From Butyrivibrio sp. INlla14 (lineage in GTDB: Bacteria > Bacillota > Clostridia > Lachnospirales > Lachnospiraceae): a stretch of DNA of 64,000 bases. Both the position numbers and the translations under genes were made by a program. This document shows positions 20,953-30,801 of the stretch, piece after piece (position 1 is the stretch's first letter; each line of letters starts with the position of its first letter). The notes under the pieces were generated by a model. That model was not told where the DNA came from. It saw only the letters and a list, made by a program, of their open reading frames with translations, and searched no databases. Where the stretch lies: assembly GCF_900102515.1 (NCBI RefSeq), contig NZ_FMVS01000007.1:116959-180958 (forward strand), in the 5' to 3' direction.

Positions 20953-23814
20953 TTACCTGTCTTCCAAATCCTTATGATACTTGGCGTACAACTCGCGCCC
21001 TCTCTCTCCGAGCAGAAGTATGATGACCAGCCACCACCAGCTCATCTTTTTGGGCGGAGCGGGAATATCCGGTGTTCCAGAAAGAGCAACGTCCTCATCA
21101 GCAATAGTTACTGTTTTCTCAAAAGAAAGCTCATCTGATTGTTCTACAGCATCTGAAAGAGCCACTTCTTCATCTACAATAGTCGTTGTTGCACCGGTGC
21201 TCTCTGCCAAATCAGCTGCACCACTTCCTCCTGCGCCTGATGCCCCACTATTGTCTTGAACTGCCGCATTACCCAAAGCCGTCGCACTTGCATTTACCAC
21301 TGCAAGGCCGGGAGCTTCGGGATTTTCAGAAACCTGCGTAGTCCCGTTGCTATCCGATATTTCTACCGCAGTATCACGTCCTCCGCCGGAAGCCGCCTGA
21401 ACGGTGGTAGTGAATGTTGCAAAAGTCGGCGTTGCGGCATCTGTTGTTTCGGCATCTGTTGTTTCGGTACTCGATGCCTCAGAGCCGGATGATGCGCCGC
21501 CTGTCCTATTGGCAGCCGGTGCGATAACGGTCGGTGTAAGCCGTGCGATCACCTCATTAAGACTGGTAAGAGCAGAGTCATATCCTGACTGTAATCTGCT
21601 CAGTTTTTGGCCCGCATCCTCAACTTTCTGATTTGCTTCATTTAGCTTGTCGCCCAAAAGAGCTATGGCTTCGCTGACGGTCATCTGATTGAGTTTCTCT
21701 GCCTCTTCTCCCTCTGCCTCAAGTCCCAGGAAGGAAACCATATCCGATATTTCCAGAACGTCTTTTGCAAGGACTGTCCTTCTCTTCCTTTCTTTGTAAA
21801 GGTCATCTATCATATCGGATAATTTAACAGCTTCTTCCTGCGCCTCTTTTACTTCACTCAGTGCCGAGTCAACCGCTACCTGATATACAGAAACTGTAGA
21901 AGCTATTTTATGAGAATATGTGCCGTCATCATTTTTAACGTAATTCTTGTCCATATCCTCAATCATATACTTATTCAGCCGGTAATTTGCATCTCTGATA
22001 TCTTGGAAAATACGCTCAGCTTCTTCTTTTGAGTGATTATACATCAGAGCCTTCATCATCTTTTCCTGGAATTTTTTATCCCTCCTGCCGTCATGGATAT
22101 AATAATCTTCCAGATCATGATCCTCAGCTATTACAAATACGTTGGCATCGTGAAGCAGATTGTTCTTATTCTGTACTATTTTCGTAACTTCATAATCACC
22201 TGCAGAATAAACCCCATCTGCTTCTGTGACCTCTCCGGACTCCACCATCCTGTCAAATTCTTCTTTTACAACATACTTCCTGTCATCTTCGTCACCATAA
22301 GCATATACTTCGTAAAATCCCTGGTTCGCAAGATTCCTTCTCTCATCGTTGAAGTAGTTGCCATACTTTTTTACAAGAGCATCATTTGCCTTTACTTCTT
22401 CTTCTGACTTCTCATAGGCTACAACGCCCCAGGAATTTCCTAAATCACCAAATTTATTTCCTTTATCCAGTTTGTCAAGGTTATCAATGTTAAAGTACCT
22501 TGTAACAGTCTTGCCATCTTCCTTATAGCTTACCATGTCATAGTTATAGTCCTGATGATCAAAGCCCTGAACAAACTGCCAGGTTACTTCATCCGCCTTC
22601 TTGTGGATGATAAAGTTTTCAACATATTCTCTTACAATATTTCTCTTGTTTTCCCACTGGGTTGCGCCTTTGATCTTATGGAAGGTCTCATTCATAATGC
22701 GGGCATTTTCAGCATCATCCGCAAGAGCCTGCTGTGCATCACTTACAACCTCCAGAAGGTTATTGACCTTTTGTTCAGCAGAAGCCATCTTTTCCTGTAC
22801 TTCACTTGTCTGTGTCTTGGCATTTCCAAGCCTCTTAGCATACGCAAGCTCAGCTTCTTTAAGTTCATTTTCGGCCTGTCTGAGAGCATCCAGCGCGGTA
22901 TTGTATTGTGCAAGAATGGAGTTATAGTACTCCTGCTTAGCCCTAAGCAGTGAATCTTCGGCAGTAATGTCGTTTACCAATTGCCCGTAATCTTCATAGG
23001 CCTTATTGGCTGCTTCGATGGATTGAGCCCCGTTTATAGCTGCCATCAGATCCTCTGACATAGTCGTAGCATCTGTAGTATCTGCCAAAATGTTGCCTGC
23101 CCATTCATCAGCTTCTTTGGCTGCGCCAAATGCCTCTTTCGAGCTCTCTTCAATTTTCACTACAGCTTCTTCTGCTTTGGCGTTCTCTGCATCTGCTTCC
23201 TTAAGCTCATCTTTTACCACGTCCATATCAGCTGCAGCACTTTCAAGCTCGGCAACTGCAGTAGGTTCCCCATCAGCAGTCACATCTGAGGAGTCATTGT
23301 AAACTGCCTGCGCAGCTTCAGTCACTTCCTTTATGACCTGCTCAGCTACCGGACCGACTATCACTGCGTCATCGGCCAGTTCCTTTGCCTCATCTGCCGC
23401 ATCCACAACAACAGGCTGAATATCTGTCTGAGCCTCGAAATCAAGTATTGCCTGAGCAGCTTCCTGCACTGCAGATACTGCACTGACGTTTTCCGAAGAA
23501 GCGGAAGCATCCGTACTTACTTCACTGCTCTGCGTCACATCCTGCTGTGGTGCAGTCTCATTTGTATCAGCTGTAACCGACTGAACTACATCGGCCTGAT
23601 CCTGTGCCTGCTGTGTCACAGCTACCGGCTCCGCTACATTTTCAGAAACCTGCGCAGTGGACGGCTGCGGCGGATTATTGTTCTCTTCTCCGTCACCGGA
23701 TGATACGTTCTCGTTAGCATACGCCGAAATAGGCGTAGAAAGAGCCATCATAGCAGATATCCCAATTGTCAGTGCCGACATCAGCTTTTTGTTCTTGATA
23801 TCACTCCTTCTCAT
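20953..23814 (-). CDS. Large secreted, membrane-anchored coiled-coil protein
   Basis: The 953-residue product begins with an N-terminal signal peptide (KKLMSALTIGISAMMALSTP then SAYAN). A low-complexity Gln/Thr/Val/Glu segment and an Ala/Glu-rich coiled-coil zone (about 150-370) follow. Then come a non-repetitive region (about 380-640), a second coiled coil, and a Ser/Thr/Gly linker with ETTDAETTDAATP repeats. A C-terminal helix (WWWLVIILLLG) ends in a charged tail. No LPxTG is seen. It overlaps the PilZ gene by 14 bp, so c-di-GMP signalling and this surface protein are probably linked. Function unknown. Confidence 0.75.
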   Translation of the reverse strand: MRRSDIKNKKLMSALTIGISAMMALSTPISAYANENVSSGDGEENNNPPQPSTAQVSENVAEPVAVTQQAQDQADVVQSVTADTNETAPQQDVTQSSEVSTDASASSENVSAVSAVQEAAQAILDFEAQTDIQPVVVDAADEAKELADDAVIVGPVAEQVIKEVTEAAQAVYNDSSDVTADGEPTAVAELESAAADMDVVKDELKEADAENAKAEEAVVKIEESSKEAFGAAKEADEWAGNILADTTDATTMSEDLMAAINGAQSIEAANKAYEDYGQLVNDITAEDSLLRAKQEYYNSILAQYNTALDALRQAENELKEAELAYAKRLGNAKTQTSEVQEKMASAEQKVNNLLEVVSDAQQALADDAENARIMNETFHKIKGATQWENKRNIVREYVENFIIHKKADEVTWQFVQGFDHQDYNYDMVSYKEDGKTVTRYFNIDNLDKLDKGNKFGDLGNSWGVVAYEKSEEEVKANDALVKKYGNYFNDERRNLANQGFYEVYAYGDEDDRKYVVKEEFDRMVESGEVTEADGVYSAGDYEVTKIVQNKNNLLHDANVFVIAEDHDLEDYYIHDGRRDKKFQEKMMKALMYNHSKEEAERIFQDIRDANYRLNKYMIEDMDKNYVKNDDGTYSHKIASTVSVYQVAVDSALSEVKEAQEEAVKLSDMIDDLYKERKRRTVLAKDVLEISDMVSFLGLEAEGEEAEKLNQMTVSEAIALLGDKLNEANQKVEDAGQKLSRLQSGYDSALTSLNEVIARLTPTVIAPAANRTGGASSGSEASSTETTDAETTDAATPTFATFTTTVQAASGGGRDTAVEISDSNGTTQVSENPEAPGLAVVNASATALGNAAVQDNSGASGAGGSGAADLAESTGATTTIVDEEVALSDAVEQSDELSFEKTVTIADEDVALSGTPDIPAPPKKMSWWWLVIILLLGERGRELYAKYHKDLEDR

Positions 23815-24127
23815 TCTGATCGCCTCCTATACTTTCAAACAAATATAACAAAACGTCAGGTGTAAATTTGCTGGCCTTAAATGCCAAAGACTTCTTCATC
23901 CCTTCCTCGGGATCTTCCCGGACTGTCTCTGCATACATTATCATCGTATCAGCAACTATTATCACATCTCTTCCAACCAGATCAGGAATTCTCTTATCAA
24001 CTGTAATCGCAATTCCGAGAGGGCTTATGTTTTTGACTTGCCCATAGTATTTTTCAAGTGTCTCTTTATCTACTATCACGCTGTTTGCCAAAAACTCTAC
24101 TCTATTGATTGTTCTGCGCTCTACCAT
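23801..24127 (-). CDS. PilZ domain protein
   Basis: The 108-residue cytosolic protein has the c-di-GMP-binding signatures ERRTINRVEF (RxxxR) and NISPLGIAI (N-x-S-x-x-G) in the right spacing for a PilZ barrel. It is upstream of and overlaps the large surface protein gene, an operon. Several cyclases and phosphodiesterases in this window could control it. Confidence 0.75.
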   Translation of the reverse strand: MVERRTINRVEFLANSVIVDKETLEKYYGQVKNISPLGIAITVDKRIPDLVGRDVIIVADTMIMYAETVREDPEEGMKKSLAFKASKFTPDVLLYLFESIGGDQNEKE

Positions 24128-24310
24128 CTTTATTCCCTCCTAGTTTTCTTAATATCAGTATATTCGGTTGCATGTCATAGAAAGTATCATAATTTCATTA
24201 TAACTTGTTTTAATTACGATTTAATATTATCTTTATTAAATTTAATAATTTGTAAATAAATAGCCCCTAAGCCACTAGCAGCTTAGGAGCCATAATTGAA
24301 ACGATATTTA

Positions 24311-25031
24311 GGGAAACGCTGATTAATTCAGCCACAATCAAGCGTTGCGCTCCGATCTTTAGTATAATATAGGTATCAATTGAAGGGGGCTGATACCTAT
24401 GAAACAACTCACAATGGCTGATATTGAATACTCCAATCGCAAGAAGAAAACAAAACGAGAGGAGTTCCTTGATGCCATGGAAGAAATCATTCCATGGTCA
24501 CAATGGGTGGAGTTGATTCGCCCCTATTATTTCAACAATACACGTGGTCGCAAGCCAATTGGTATAGAGACCATGCTCCGTATGTACCTCATGCAGACCT
24601 GGTTCAATCTGTCTAATGAGGGCATAGAGGATTCCATATATGACAGCTATGCAATGCGTACATTTATGCACATTGATTTTTCAGAACAGCAGGTTCCGGA
24701 TGCAACAACTCTTTTAAACTTTAGGCATATGCTTGAAAAACATAAAATCGGTGAAATGATATTTGCCGATGTAAACAGGCGTCTTGATGAAGCAGGTCTT
24801 GTAATGCATGGCGGAACAATTGTTGATGCAACCATTGTTGCTGCTCCTAAATCAACAAAGAACCAGAATGGAAAGCGTGATCCCGAAATGCATCAGACCA
24901 AAAAAGGAAATGAATGGTATTTCGGAATGAAAGTTCATGCCGGTGTTGATGCAGGTACCGGTTATGTTCATACGATTACAGGTACTGCAGCAAATGTACA
25001 TGATGTTGCTGAAACCGCTAGCATCTCTTGA
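24311..25031 (+). mobile_element. Truncated IS5-type insertion sequence
   Basis: The left end near 24314 begins GGGAAACGCTGATTAATTCA, of the kind seen at IS5-group ends. Transposase coding starts at 24399 and stops at 25029-25031 instead of continuing about 110 residues more. No right inverted repeat is seen before the neighbouring gene remnant at 25017. The right part was deleted. Confidence 0.7.
24399..25031 (+). pseudogene. IS5 family transposase, C-terminally truncated
   Basis: The 210 residues have the N-terminal domain TRGRKPIGIETMLRMYLMQT, and the first catalytic Asp in GGTIVDATIVAAPKST. The second Asp region is GMKVHAGVDAGTGYVHT. The text stops after NVHDVAETAS; the catalytic Glu of the DDE triad is missing, so it is inactive. 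Start ATG 24399 follows GAAGGGGGC. Confidence 0.85.
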
Positions 25032-25259
25032 ACAGCATCTTTAAGTTCACCACTGAAATCGTTAAGATCTTCGGTGGTGATTACTTTTTTTCTTAATCAT
25101 AGTAGCAATATTCCAAATGGATTCTGATTTACTGATTTCAAGTAAGACCCAAGGGTTCTTTTTGTCTTTTTCGATACGATCTTCCAAGGTCCAGAACTTA
25201 TCAGATGCCGGTTTTGGACTATAAAGTAATTTAGAATATTCTTTTATCAGCTTTTCCAT
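25017..25259 (-). pseudogene. Hypothetical gene cut by the IS5 remnant
   Basis: From ATG 25259 the frame encodes MEKLIKEYSKLLYSPKPASD and an IEKDKKNPWVLLEISKSE segment. A run of A (seven, near 25090) shifts the frame. The other frame continues KKKVITTEDLNDFSGELKDA up to the IS joint. The gene therefore carries a frameshift and lost its 3' end at the joint. Family unknown; it seems a small cytosolic protein. Confidence 0.5.
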
Positions 25260-25463
25260 ATAAGCTTCTTATCAATAAATATCATTTGTGAAAAAAATAA
25301 ATTTAAAGGAAAGCCCGGACACGAAAAAACATAAATTGCAATCAATTTAATTGCATTTAATTTAAAATGTGATATGATAATACCGTAACAGAAAACAGTT
25401 TCAATTCGTGAGTGCACCGGATAAGGCTTTGCACGCAGGATAACTGGAGGATATTACGATCAC

Positions 25464-26441
25464 ATGAATAAGAAGAATAAATTATCAAAAATAATAAAGT
25501 GGGTAGTAGCCATTGTGCTCATTGCTTTTGTGGCACTTGATATTTTTGCAGGCAACTACCTTGTTACATTTGCAATTTCACGTTCTACAGCATCCGGAAT
25601 AGCTGTTGCACCGACTCCAACGACTTCTGACGATACGAAGAACACGGTTGACCGGGTATGGAAGGAGATAAGCGAGTTAACTAACAACTGGGTCGACAGT
25701 TCAGCAAAAGAGGTTGTCTCTATCAGTTCTTCTGACGGCTTAAATCTGGTCGGTGATGTTTTTACCACCGATGCTAACAGCCATAACTGGGTCATTGCAA
25801 TACATGGTTACACAGGTAAGCGTCAGCATATGTATTCCTATGCAAGATATTATGCTGAGCAGGGCTACAATGTTCTTACCCCGGATATGCGATCCCATGG
25901 AGACAGTGAAGGTAAATTCATTGGAATGGGATGGCTCGACAAGGAAGATGTAAAACTCTGGATCGATCATGTACTTGGCATCGATCCTGATGCGCAGATA
26001 ATTCTCCATGGAGTATCCATGGGAGGCGCAACTGTTATGATGACATCAGGAGAGGATCTTCCGCATAATGTAAAGGCAATAATCGATGACTGCGGATACA
26101 CTTCAGTATGGGATGAGTTTACTGATGAGGCCAGATATCTTTTCAATATCTCGCAGTTCCCGATCCTTTATACTGCCAGTGCTATTTCCAAGATAAGGGC
26201 AGGATATACTTTCCAGGAAGCCTCTGCTCTAGAGCAGGTCAAAAACACCTCGATCCCCATATTCTTTATACATGGCGAAGAGGATAACTTTGTAAATACA
26301 AGAATGGTCTACAGCTTATATGATGCTTGTAACTCTCAGAAAGACCTCTATGTGGTCGAAGGAGCCGGTCACGGACAGGCACTGTATATGGACCCTGACA
26401 AGTACTTTACAAAAGTTTTTGGATTTATAAATTCACTTTGA
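25464..26441 (+). CDS. Membrane-anchored alpha/beta hydrolase
   Basis: The 325-residue protein has one N-terminal membrane helix (VVAIVLIAFVALDIFAG) and an extracytoplasmic alpha/beta hydrolase domain. The oxyanion region is AIHGYTG, the nucleophile Ser is in HGVSMGGA, and the His is in GAGHGQA near the C-terminus. FFIHGEEDNFV carries the acid. It resembles the YhfR/BAAT-type hydrolases of Firmicutes; the substrate is unknown. The ribosome binding site is TGGAGGA. It is first of a row with flavodoxin and MATE genes. Confidence 0.8.
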   Translation: MNKKNKLSKIIKWVVAIVLIAFVALDIFAGNYLVTFAISRSTASGIAVAPTPTTSDDTKNTVDRVWKEISELTNNWVDSSAKEVVSISSSDGLNLVGDVFTTDANSHNWVIAIHGYTGKRQHMYSYARYYAEQGYNVLTPDMRSHGDSEGKFIGMGWLDKEDVKLWIDHVLGIDPDAQIILHGVSMGGATVMMTSGEDLPHNVKAIIDDCGYTSVWDEFTDEARYLFNISQFPILYTASAISKIRAGYTFQEASALEQVKNTSIPIFFIHGEEDNFVNTRMVYSLYDACNSQKDLYVVEGAGHGQALYMDPDKYFTKVFGFINSL

Positions 26442-26480
26442 TAACAAATAAAATGATCGAACAGATAGGAGGAAACAAAG

Positions 26481-26927
26481 ATGAGTACATTAGTTACATT
26501 TTTTAGCGCAGAAGGAACAACCAAAAAAGTGGCAGAGGAGTTTGCTCAGAAGATAAATGCAGATATCTTTGAGATTGTGCCTGAGGAACTGTACACAAAG
26601 GCTGATATCAACTATATGAATCCCCTTTCAAGATGCAATAAAGAGCAGATTGGGAAAAAAGATGTCCCCGTTAAAGGAAAGGTTCAGGACTTCGATAAGT
26701 ACGACACCGTATATGTCGGTTTCCCTATCTGGTATGCTGCAGCACCAAGAGTAGTCTACACTTTCTGCAAGGGATATAACTGGGAAGGCAAGAAAGTATA
26801 TGCCTTTGCAACATCAGGCGGAAGCGGAATAGGAAAGACTGCAGAAAGACTTGAGGAGTACGTTAAGGGGGCTGCATCTGTAGAGGCAAAGCTTATACAT
26901 AGCGCTGATGAGATCGTGAACTGGTAA
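26481..26927 (+). CDS. Flavodoxin
   Basis: The 148-residue protein has FMN-phosphate loop TFFSAEGTTKKVAE and the isoalloxazine loop VGFPIWYAAAPR. It is in the short-chain flavodoxin_4 class, an electron carrier or quinone-protecting reductase. The ribosome binding site is AGGAGG. It lies 26 bp before the MATE gene. Confidence 0.85.
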   Translation: MSTLVTFFSAEGTTKKVAEEFAQKINADIFEIVPEELYTKADINYMNPLSRCNKEQIGKKDVPVKGKVQDFDKYDTVYVGFPIWYAAAPRVVYTFCKGYNWEGKKVYAFATSGGSGIGKTAERLEEYVKGAASVEAKLIHSADEIVNW

Positions 26928-26952
26928 TTGTAAGGAATAAGGATGGCACGAT

Positions 26953-28344
26953 ATGAAATATAAATCTTTTAAAGCTGTTGATATGACTGTGGGGGCGCCA
27001 TGGAAGCAGATACTTAAATTTACTATACCTATGCTGCTTGGAAATGTTGCCCAGCAGCTATACAGCACTGTAGACAGCATTATTGTTGGAAGATACGTTG
27101 GCGATAATGCTTTGGCTGCAGTTGGAAGTGCGGCTCCTATTCTTAATCTTCTGTTGGTTATGTTTATAGGTGTAAGTATTGGTGCGACGATAATGGTTGC
27201 TCAATATCTGGGAGCCAAAAACAGAGACGCTCTGTCCTGGACAATAGGAAACTGTTTCACTCTTATCTTTATTGCGTCAGTTTCAATGACTGTGATCGGA
27301 GTCATCATAGCAAGACCGATGTTATCGTTACTTAGAACACCTGAGAGCATTATTGACTGGAGTGCAAGTTATCTTAGGATACTGTTTCTCGGTTCGATCG
27401 GACTGGGCTTTTATAATATCTTAAGTGGTGTCCTGAGGGGACTTGGAGATTCGGTTTCTGCGCTGGTTTATCTTATCATTTCAAGCGTGATCAACATTGT
27501 ATTGGATATTCTTTTTGTGGCGAGATTCAACATGGGCGTGTCCGGTGTTGCTCTTGCTACGATAATCGCGCAGGCATTTTCTGCCATATTATGTATCAAT
27601 CGTCTGAGAAAAATGGGCGATGTATTTGATTTTGGAATAAAGTTTTTTAAATGGCAGGGAAACTATGCGGGACAGATAATAAGACTTGGATTCCCTTCCG
27701 GAATCACGCAGGCTATCTTTTCCATGTCTATCGTCCTGGTGCAGTCTCTTACTAATACCTTTGGTGAGCAGCTTATCACTGCAAGTGTGATCATACAGCG
27801 TGTGGATGGATTTGCAGTGCTTCCTATTTTCTCTTTCGGATCGGCTCTGACAACTTATGCAGGTCAGAATATCGGTGCGGGAAATAAGGAAAGAGTTGAA
27901 CAGGGTTCAAGACAGGGCCTTTTGCTGTCGCTGATCTTTTCTGTAGCGATAGTGGCAGTCATCCTTACGTTTGGCAGGGGCCTGATGGGAATATTTACAG
28001 ATACAGAGGAACTCGTTGATCTTAGCATGCACCTTATGAGGATTCTGGCAGGCGGTTATCTGTTAATGGCTATCATTCAGTCCCTTACCGGTGTAATGCG
28101 TGGTGCGGGAGATACAGTGACACCTATGTGGATATCTATCATCGAGACCTTTTTCCTCAGAATGCCGCTGGCCTACATTATGGTATATATGACACGTTCC
28201 GCGGCTAATCCACTTGGCGATCGCGACATGATCTATTGGTCACTTCTTATAGCCTGGATCATTGGTGCGATCATGAGTATTGTGCTGTACAGATATGGAA
28301 AATGGAGAAAGATAGGACCTGTCAGCCAGCAAATTTCCGATTAA
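26953..28344 (+). CDS. MATE family efflux transporter
   Basis: The 463-residue protein has 12 predicted membrane helices in two homologous halves. WKQILKFTIPMLLGNVAQQL followed by YSTVDSIIVGRYVG is the typical MATE start. It exports cationic drugs or metabolites using a Na+ or H+ gradient; the substrate is not inferable. Probably cotranscribed with the flavodoxin. Confidence 0.9.
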   Translation: MKYKSFKAVDMTVGAPWKQILKFTIPMLLGNVAQQLYSTVDSIIVGRYVGDNALAAVGSAAPILNLLLVMFIGVSIGATIMVAQYLGAKNRDALSWTIGNCFTLIFIASVSMTVIGVIIARPMLSLLRTPESIIDWSASYLRILFLGSIGLGFYNILSGVLRGLGDSVSALVYLIISSVINIVLDILFVARFNMGVSGVALATIIAQAFSAILCINRLRKMGDVFDFGIKFFKWQGNYAGQIIRLGFPSGITQAIFSMSIVLVQSLTNTFGEQLITASVIIQRVDGFAVLPIFSFGSALTTYAGQNIGAGNKERVEQGSRQGLLLSLIFSVAIVAVILTFGRGLMGIFTDTEELVDLSMHLMRILAGGYLLMAIIQSLTGVMRGAGDTVTPMWISIIETFFLRMPLAYIMVYMTRSAANPLGDRDMIYWSLLIAWIIGAIMSIVLYRYGKWRKIGPVSQQISD

Positions 28345-28478
28345 TAAACTGTCGGGGCTTGATTTTTGACGATATATTATTATAATTAAAATTGTACACA
28401 ATTAAATATTGCGAAATGCAGCATTGCATTCGAACAAATAATGAGCAGATTAATTAAAAAGAAAAGGAGAATGAAACA

Positions 28479-29018
28479 ATGATCTACGATTACACACTTA
28501 AGACCGGAACCGGCGAAGAGCTTAATCTTGCTGATTACAAGGGAAAGGTAGTTATGGTGGTCAACACAGCTACAGGATGTGGCTTTACACCTCAGTATGC
28601 ACCTATTGAGCAGATGTATACCAAGTACCACGAGAAAGGTCTTGAGATAGTTGATGTTCCCTGTAACCAGTTTGGAGGACAGGCTCCCGGAACAGATGAC
28701 GAGATCCATGAGTTCTGCACACTTCATTACAACACAACCTTCCCTCAGATGGCAAAGGCTGATGTAAATGGTGAGAACGAGCTTCCTCTTTATACATATC
28801 TTAAATCTCAGAAGGGATTTGAGGGATTCCAGGAGCATGAGTTCAAGGCGCTTCTTGAGAAGATGTTTGCTGAAGCAGATCCTGAATGGGATAAGAAGCC
28901 TGACATTAAGTGGAACTTCACTAAGTTCATTATTGACCGTGAGGGAAACGTTGTTGCAAGATTTGAGCCTACAGCTGATGTAAAAGATGTTGAGGCTTGC
29001 ATTACATCTTTGCTTTGA
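28479..29018 (+). CDS. Glutathione peroxidase family protein
   Basis: The 179-residue thiol peroxidase has peroxidatic Cys34 in NTATGCGFTPQ, the Gln in CNQFGGQ and the Trp-Asn pair in KWNFTKF. Cys replaces selenocysteine, so the electron donor is probably thioredoxin. The promoter region upstream has a TATAATT at 28379. A thioredoxin-like remnant follows. Confidence 0.9.
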   Translation: MIYDYTLKTGTGEELNLADYKGKVVMVVNTATGCGFTPQYAPIEQMYTKYHEKGLEIVDVPCNQFGGQAPGTDDEIHEFCTLHYNTTFPQMAKADVNGENELPLYTYLKSQKGFEGFQEHEFKALLEKMFAEADPEWDKKPDIKWNFTKFIIDREGNVVARFEPTADVKDVEACITSLL

Positions 29019-29049
29019 TAAAAAAGTAGAATTCTGATAGCTATTTTTA

Positions 29050-29232
29050 GATGGGTCAAGAGACTTTTATCCTGTTGTTATGGATGAGGGCGCAACACTG
29101 CAGCTTCCTTATTACATCACAGCATATCCGACTACATTTATAATAAATCCGGAAGGCTATGTCCTTGGCTACATCCCCGGTAGCATGACAAAAGAAATAA
29201 TGGAAGATGTGATAGATCAGGCGAGAAAATGA
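29050..29232 (+). pseudogene. C-terminal remnant of a thioredoxin-like (TlpA-type) protein
   Basis: The frame FYPVVMDEGATLQLPYYITA, YPTTFIINPEGYVLGY and a final helix ending DQARK is the second half of a thioredoxin fold, with the cis-Pro in TAYPTTF. The N-terminal CxxC half is missing and there is no start codon. It lies directly after the peroxidase gene, a plausible former partner. Confidence 0.65.
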
Positions 29233-29340
29233 AAATATCTTTTCATAAGAGAGAAAATCAGGTAGGATTATGAGATATAGATTTTTTTGAGAAGGTATTT
29301 GATAATGAATGAAAATATTTGGGAAATATTACATAAACCT

Positions 29341-29418
29341 GACACTGTTGTATTGGCAGACTATATTGCTTTTTATGGGCAATGTAGTCTGCCAAATTTA
29401 TTAAATGACAATAGTGTC
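29341..29418. repeat. Long imperfect inverted repeat
   Basis: GACACT-G-TTGT (29341-29351) pairs with ACAA-T-AGTGTC (29408-29418). TTGGCAGACTA (29353-29363) pairs with TAGTCTGCCAA (29385-29395), with ATTGC/GCAAT inside. It is near the 3' end of the minus-strand oxidoreductase (stop at 29434). It may be a terminator for that gene or a small mobile repeat; there is no clear T run. Confidence 0.55.
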
Positions 29419-29433
29419 AAAATAATCAATTAT

Positions 29434-30801
29434 TCACGCGTCATCCCTTGCGCTGTGGAGCATAGGTGCGAGCATCTCTACAAGACCGTCTGTCTGTGTC
29501 GGGAATGCCCAGATCGTACCCATGATCATTTCCATAGTCATTCTGCCATTGATGATCATTGTAATGATGTTGATCATTTCGCCGGCCTGGTCACCGTAGA
29601 GCTCGGCTCCGACAAGGTATTTATTCTTGTCGAGAATAACGGTAGCTTCGGCGTCAGTCTCATTTCTATATTCAAAGGCAAGAAGTTTTCCGTATTCCAC
29701 CTTGGCAACGGTATATTTATCAGGTTCCTTCAGGGCCTGATTTACTGTAACACCGGCAGCAGCAATTCTTGGAAGCGTAAATACTACATTTGGAACAGCC
29801 GGGTACTGGATAGGCTGTGGTGCGCCAAGAATAGCGAGAGCAATGTAATTTGACTCGAAGGTTGCAGTAGGAGTGAGCCTTGGAATCATCTTATCAACCA
29901 CGTCACCGCTGGCATATACGTTAGGTGCTGTGGTGCGCATATGGTCGTCAACCTTGATGCCTCTTGGGCTGTACTCGATTCCGGCATTCTCAAGGCCAAG
30001 TCCTTCGACATTAGCTCTTCTTCCTGTAGCAGCAAGGATGTAGTCCGTTGTAACTGTCAGGCCGGAAGCGGTCTTGGCGATATATTTCTCACCGTCTTTT
30101 TCTACAGAAGCTAAAGACTCACCAAAGTGAAAATCAACACCTGCAGCCTTAAGCTTATCCACAACTCTTGCAGAATATTCCTCGCTATATGCTAAAAGAG
30201 CTCTGTCCGCAAATTCAATTACGGTTGCTTTAACGCCGAACTGTGTAAGGAGCGAAGCAAACTCCATCGAAATAATACCTGCTCCAATGAAAGCAATATG
30301 CTCAGGCAGTTGTGGAAGATCCAATATCTCGCGGCTTGTATGCATATACTCTTTTCCCGGAATATCAAGCTTGAAGTCATTCTGGCCTGTGCAGACAACG
30401 ATATTTTCTGCAGTAACAGTCTTGTCTCCAACTTTTACCGTATGATGATCAACAAACTCAGCACTTCCTCTGATGATGGTAAAACCGGCATTTGTGAGCA
30501 GGCCTGTCATGGCATTTGCAAGAGGATCGATTACCATGTGCTTATATCCCATAAATTTGGGCCAGTCCATCTTAACATCGGCACTGAGTCCAAAATCCTT
30601 GTATCTTTCAAGAGCGGAGACCAGCTCAGCCGGTCCATCCAGGAGAGCCTTGGCATCGCATCCATAGTTGGTACATGTTCCGCCTGTCAAATCCCTTTCT
30701 GCAAAAGCAATCTTTTTCCCGGCTCCTGCAAGAATAAGAGCGCCATGCCATGCAGCATGACCGGTACCGATATATAGAACATCATAATCAAAATTAGCCA
30801 T
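29434..30801 (-). CDS. FAD/NAD(P)-dependent disulfide oxidoreductase
   Basis: The 455-residue protein is a class I pyridine nucleotide-disulfide oxidoreductase related to mercuric reductase, glutathione reductase and dihydrolipoamide dehydrogenase. FAD site: DVLYIGTGHAAWHGA. Redox-active Cys pair: GGTCTNYGCDAKALL (CxxxxC). NAD site: IAFIGAGIISMEFASLLTQF; second FAD site: NVYASGDV. The C-terminal dimer domain lacks the usual HAHPT, having GTIWAFPTQTD, so its substrate may be unusual. Divergently placed to nothing; a TetR gene lies just upstream on the same strand. Confidence 0.85.
   Translation of the reverse strand: MANFDYDVLYIGTGHAAWHGALILAGAGKKIAFAERDLTGGTCTNYGCDAKALLDGPAELVSALERYKDFGLSADVKMDWPKFMGYKHMVIDPLANAMTGLLTNAGFTIIRGSAEFVDHHTVKVGDKTVTAENIVVCTGQNDFKLDIPGKEYMHTSREILDLPQLPEHIAFIGAGIISMEFASLLTQFGVKATVIEFADRALLAYSEEYSARVVDKLKAAGVDFHFGESLASVEKDGEKYIAKTASGLTVTTDYILAATGRRANVEGLGLENAGIEYSPRGIKVDDHMRTTAPNVYASGDVVDKMIPRLTPTATFESNYIALAILGAPQPIQYPAVPNVVFTLPRIAAAGVTVNQALKEPDKYTVAKVEYGKLLAFEYRNETDAEATVILDKNKYLVGAELYGDQAGEMINIITMIINGRMTMEMIMGTIWAFPTQTDGLVEMLAPMLHSARDDA

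Noticed and set aside
25062..25259. A complete 65-residue protein
   Set aside because: The end HHRRS comes from a homopolymer shift; the other frame continues protein-like text up to the IS joint.
29287..29853. A 188-codon plus-strand open frame
   Set aside because: It covers the long inverted repeat and runs antisense through the 3' half of the clear FAD oxidoreductase gene; the translation looks like antisense text.
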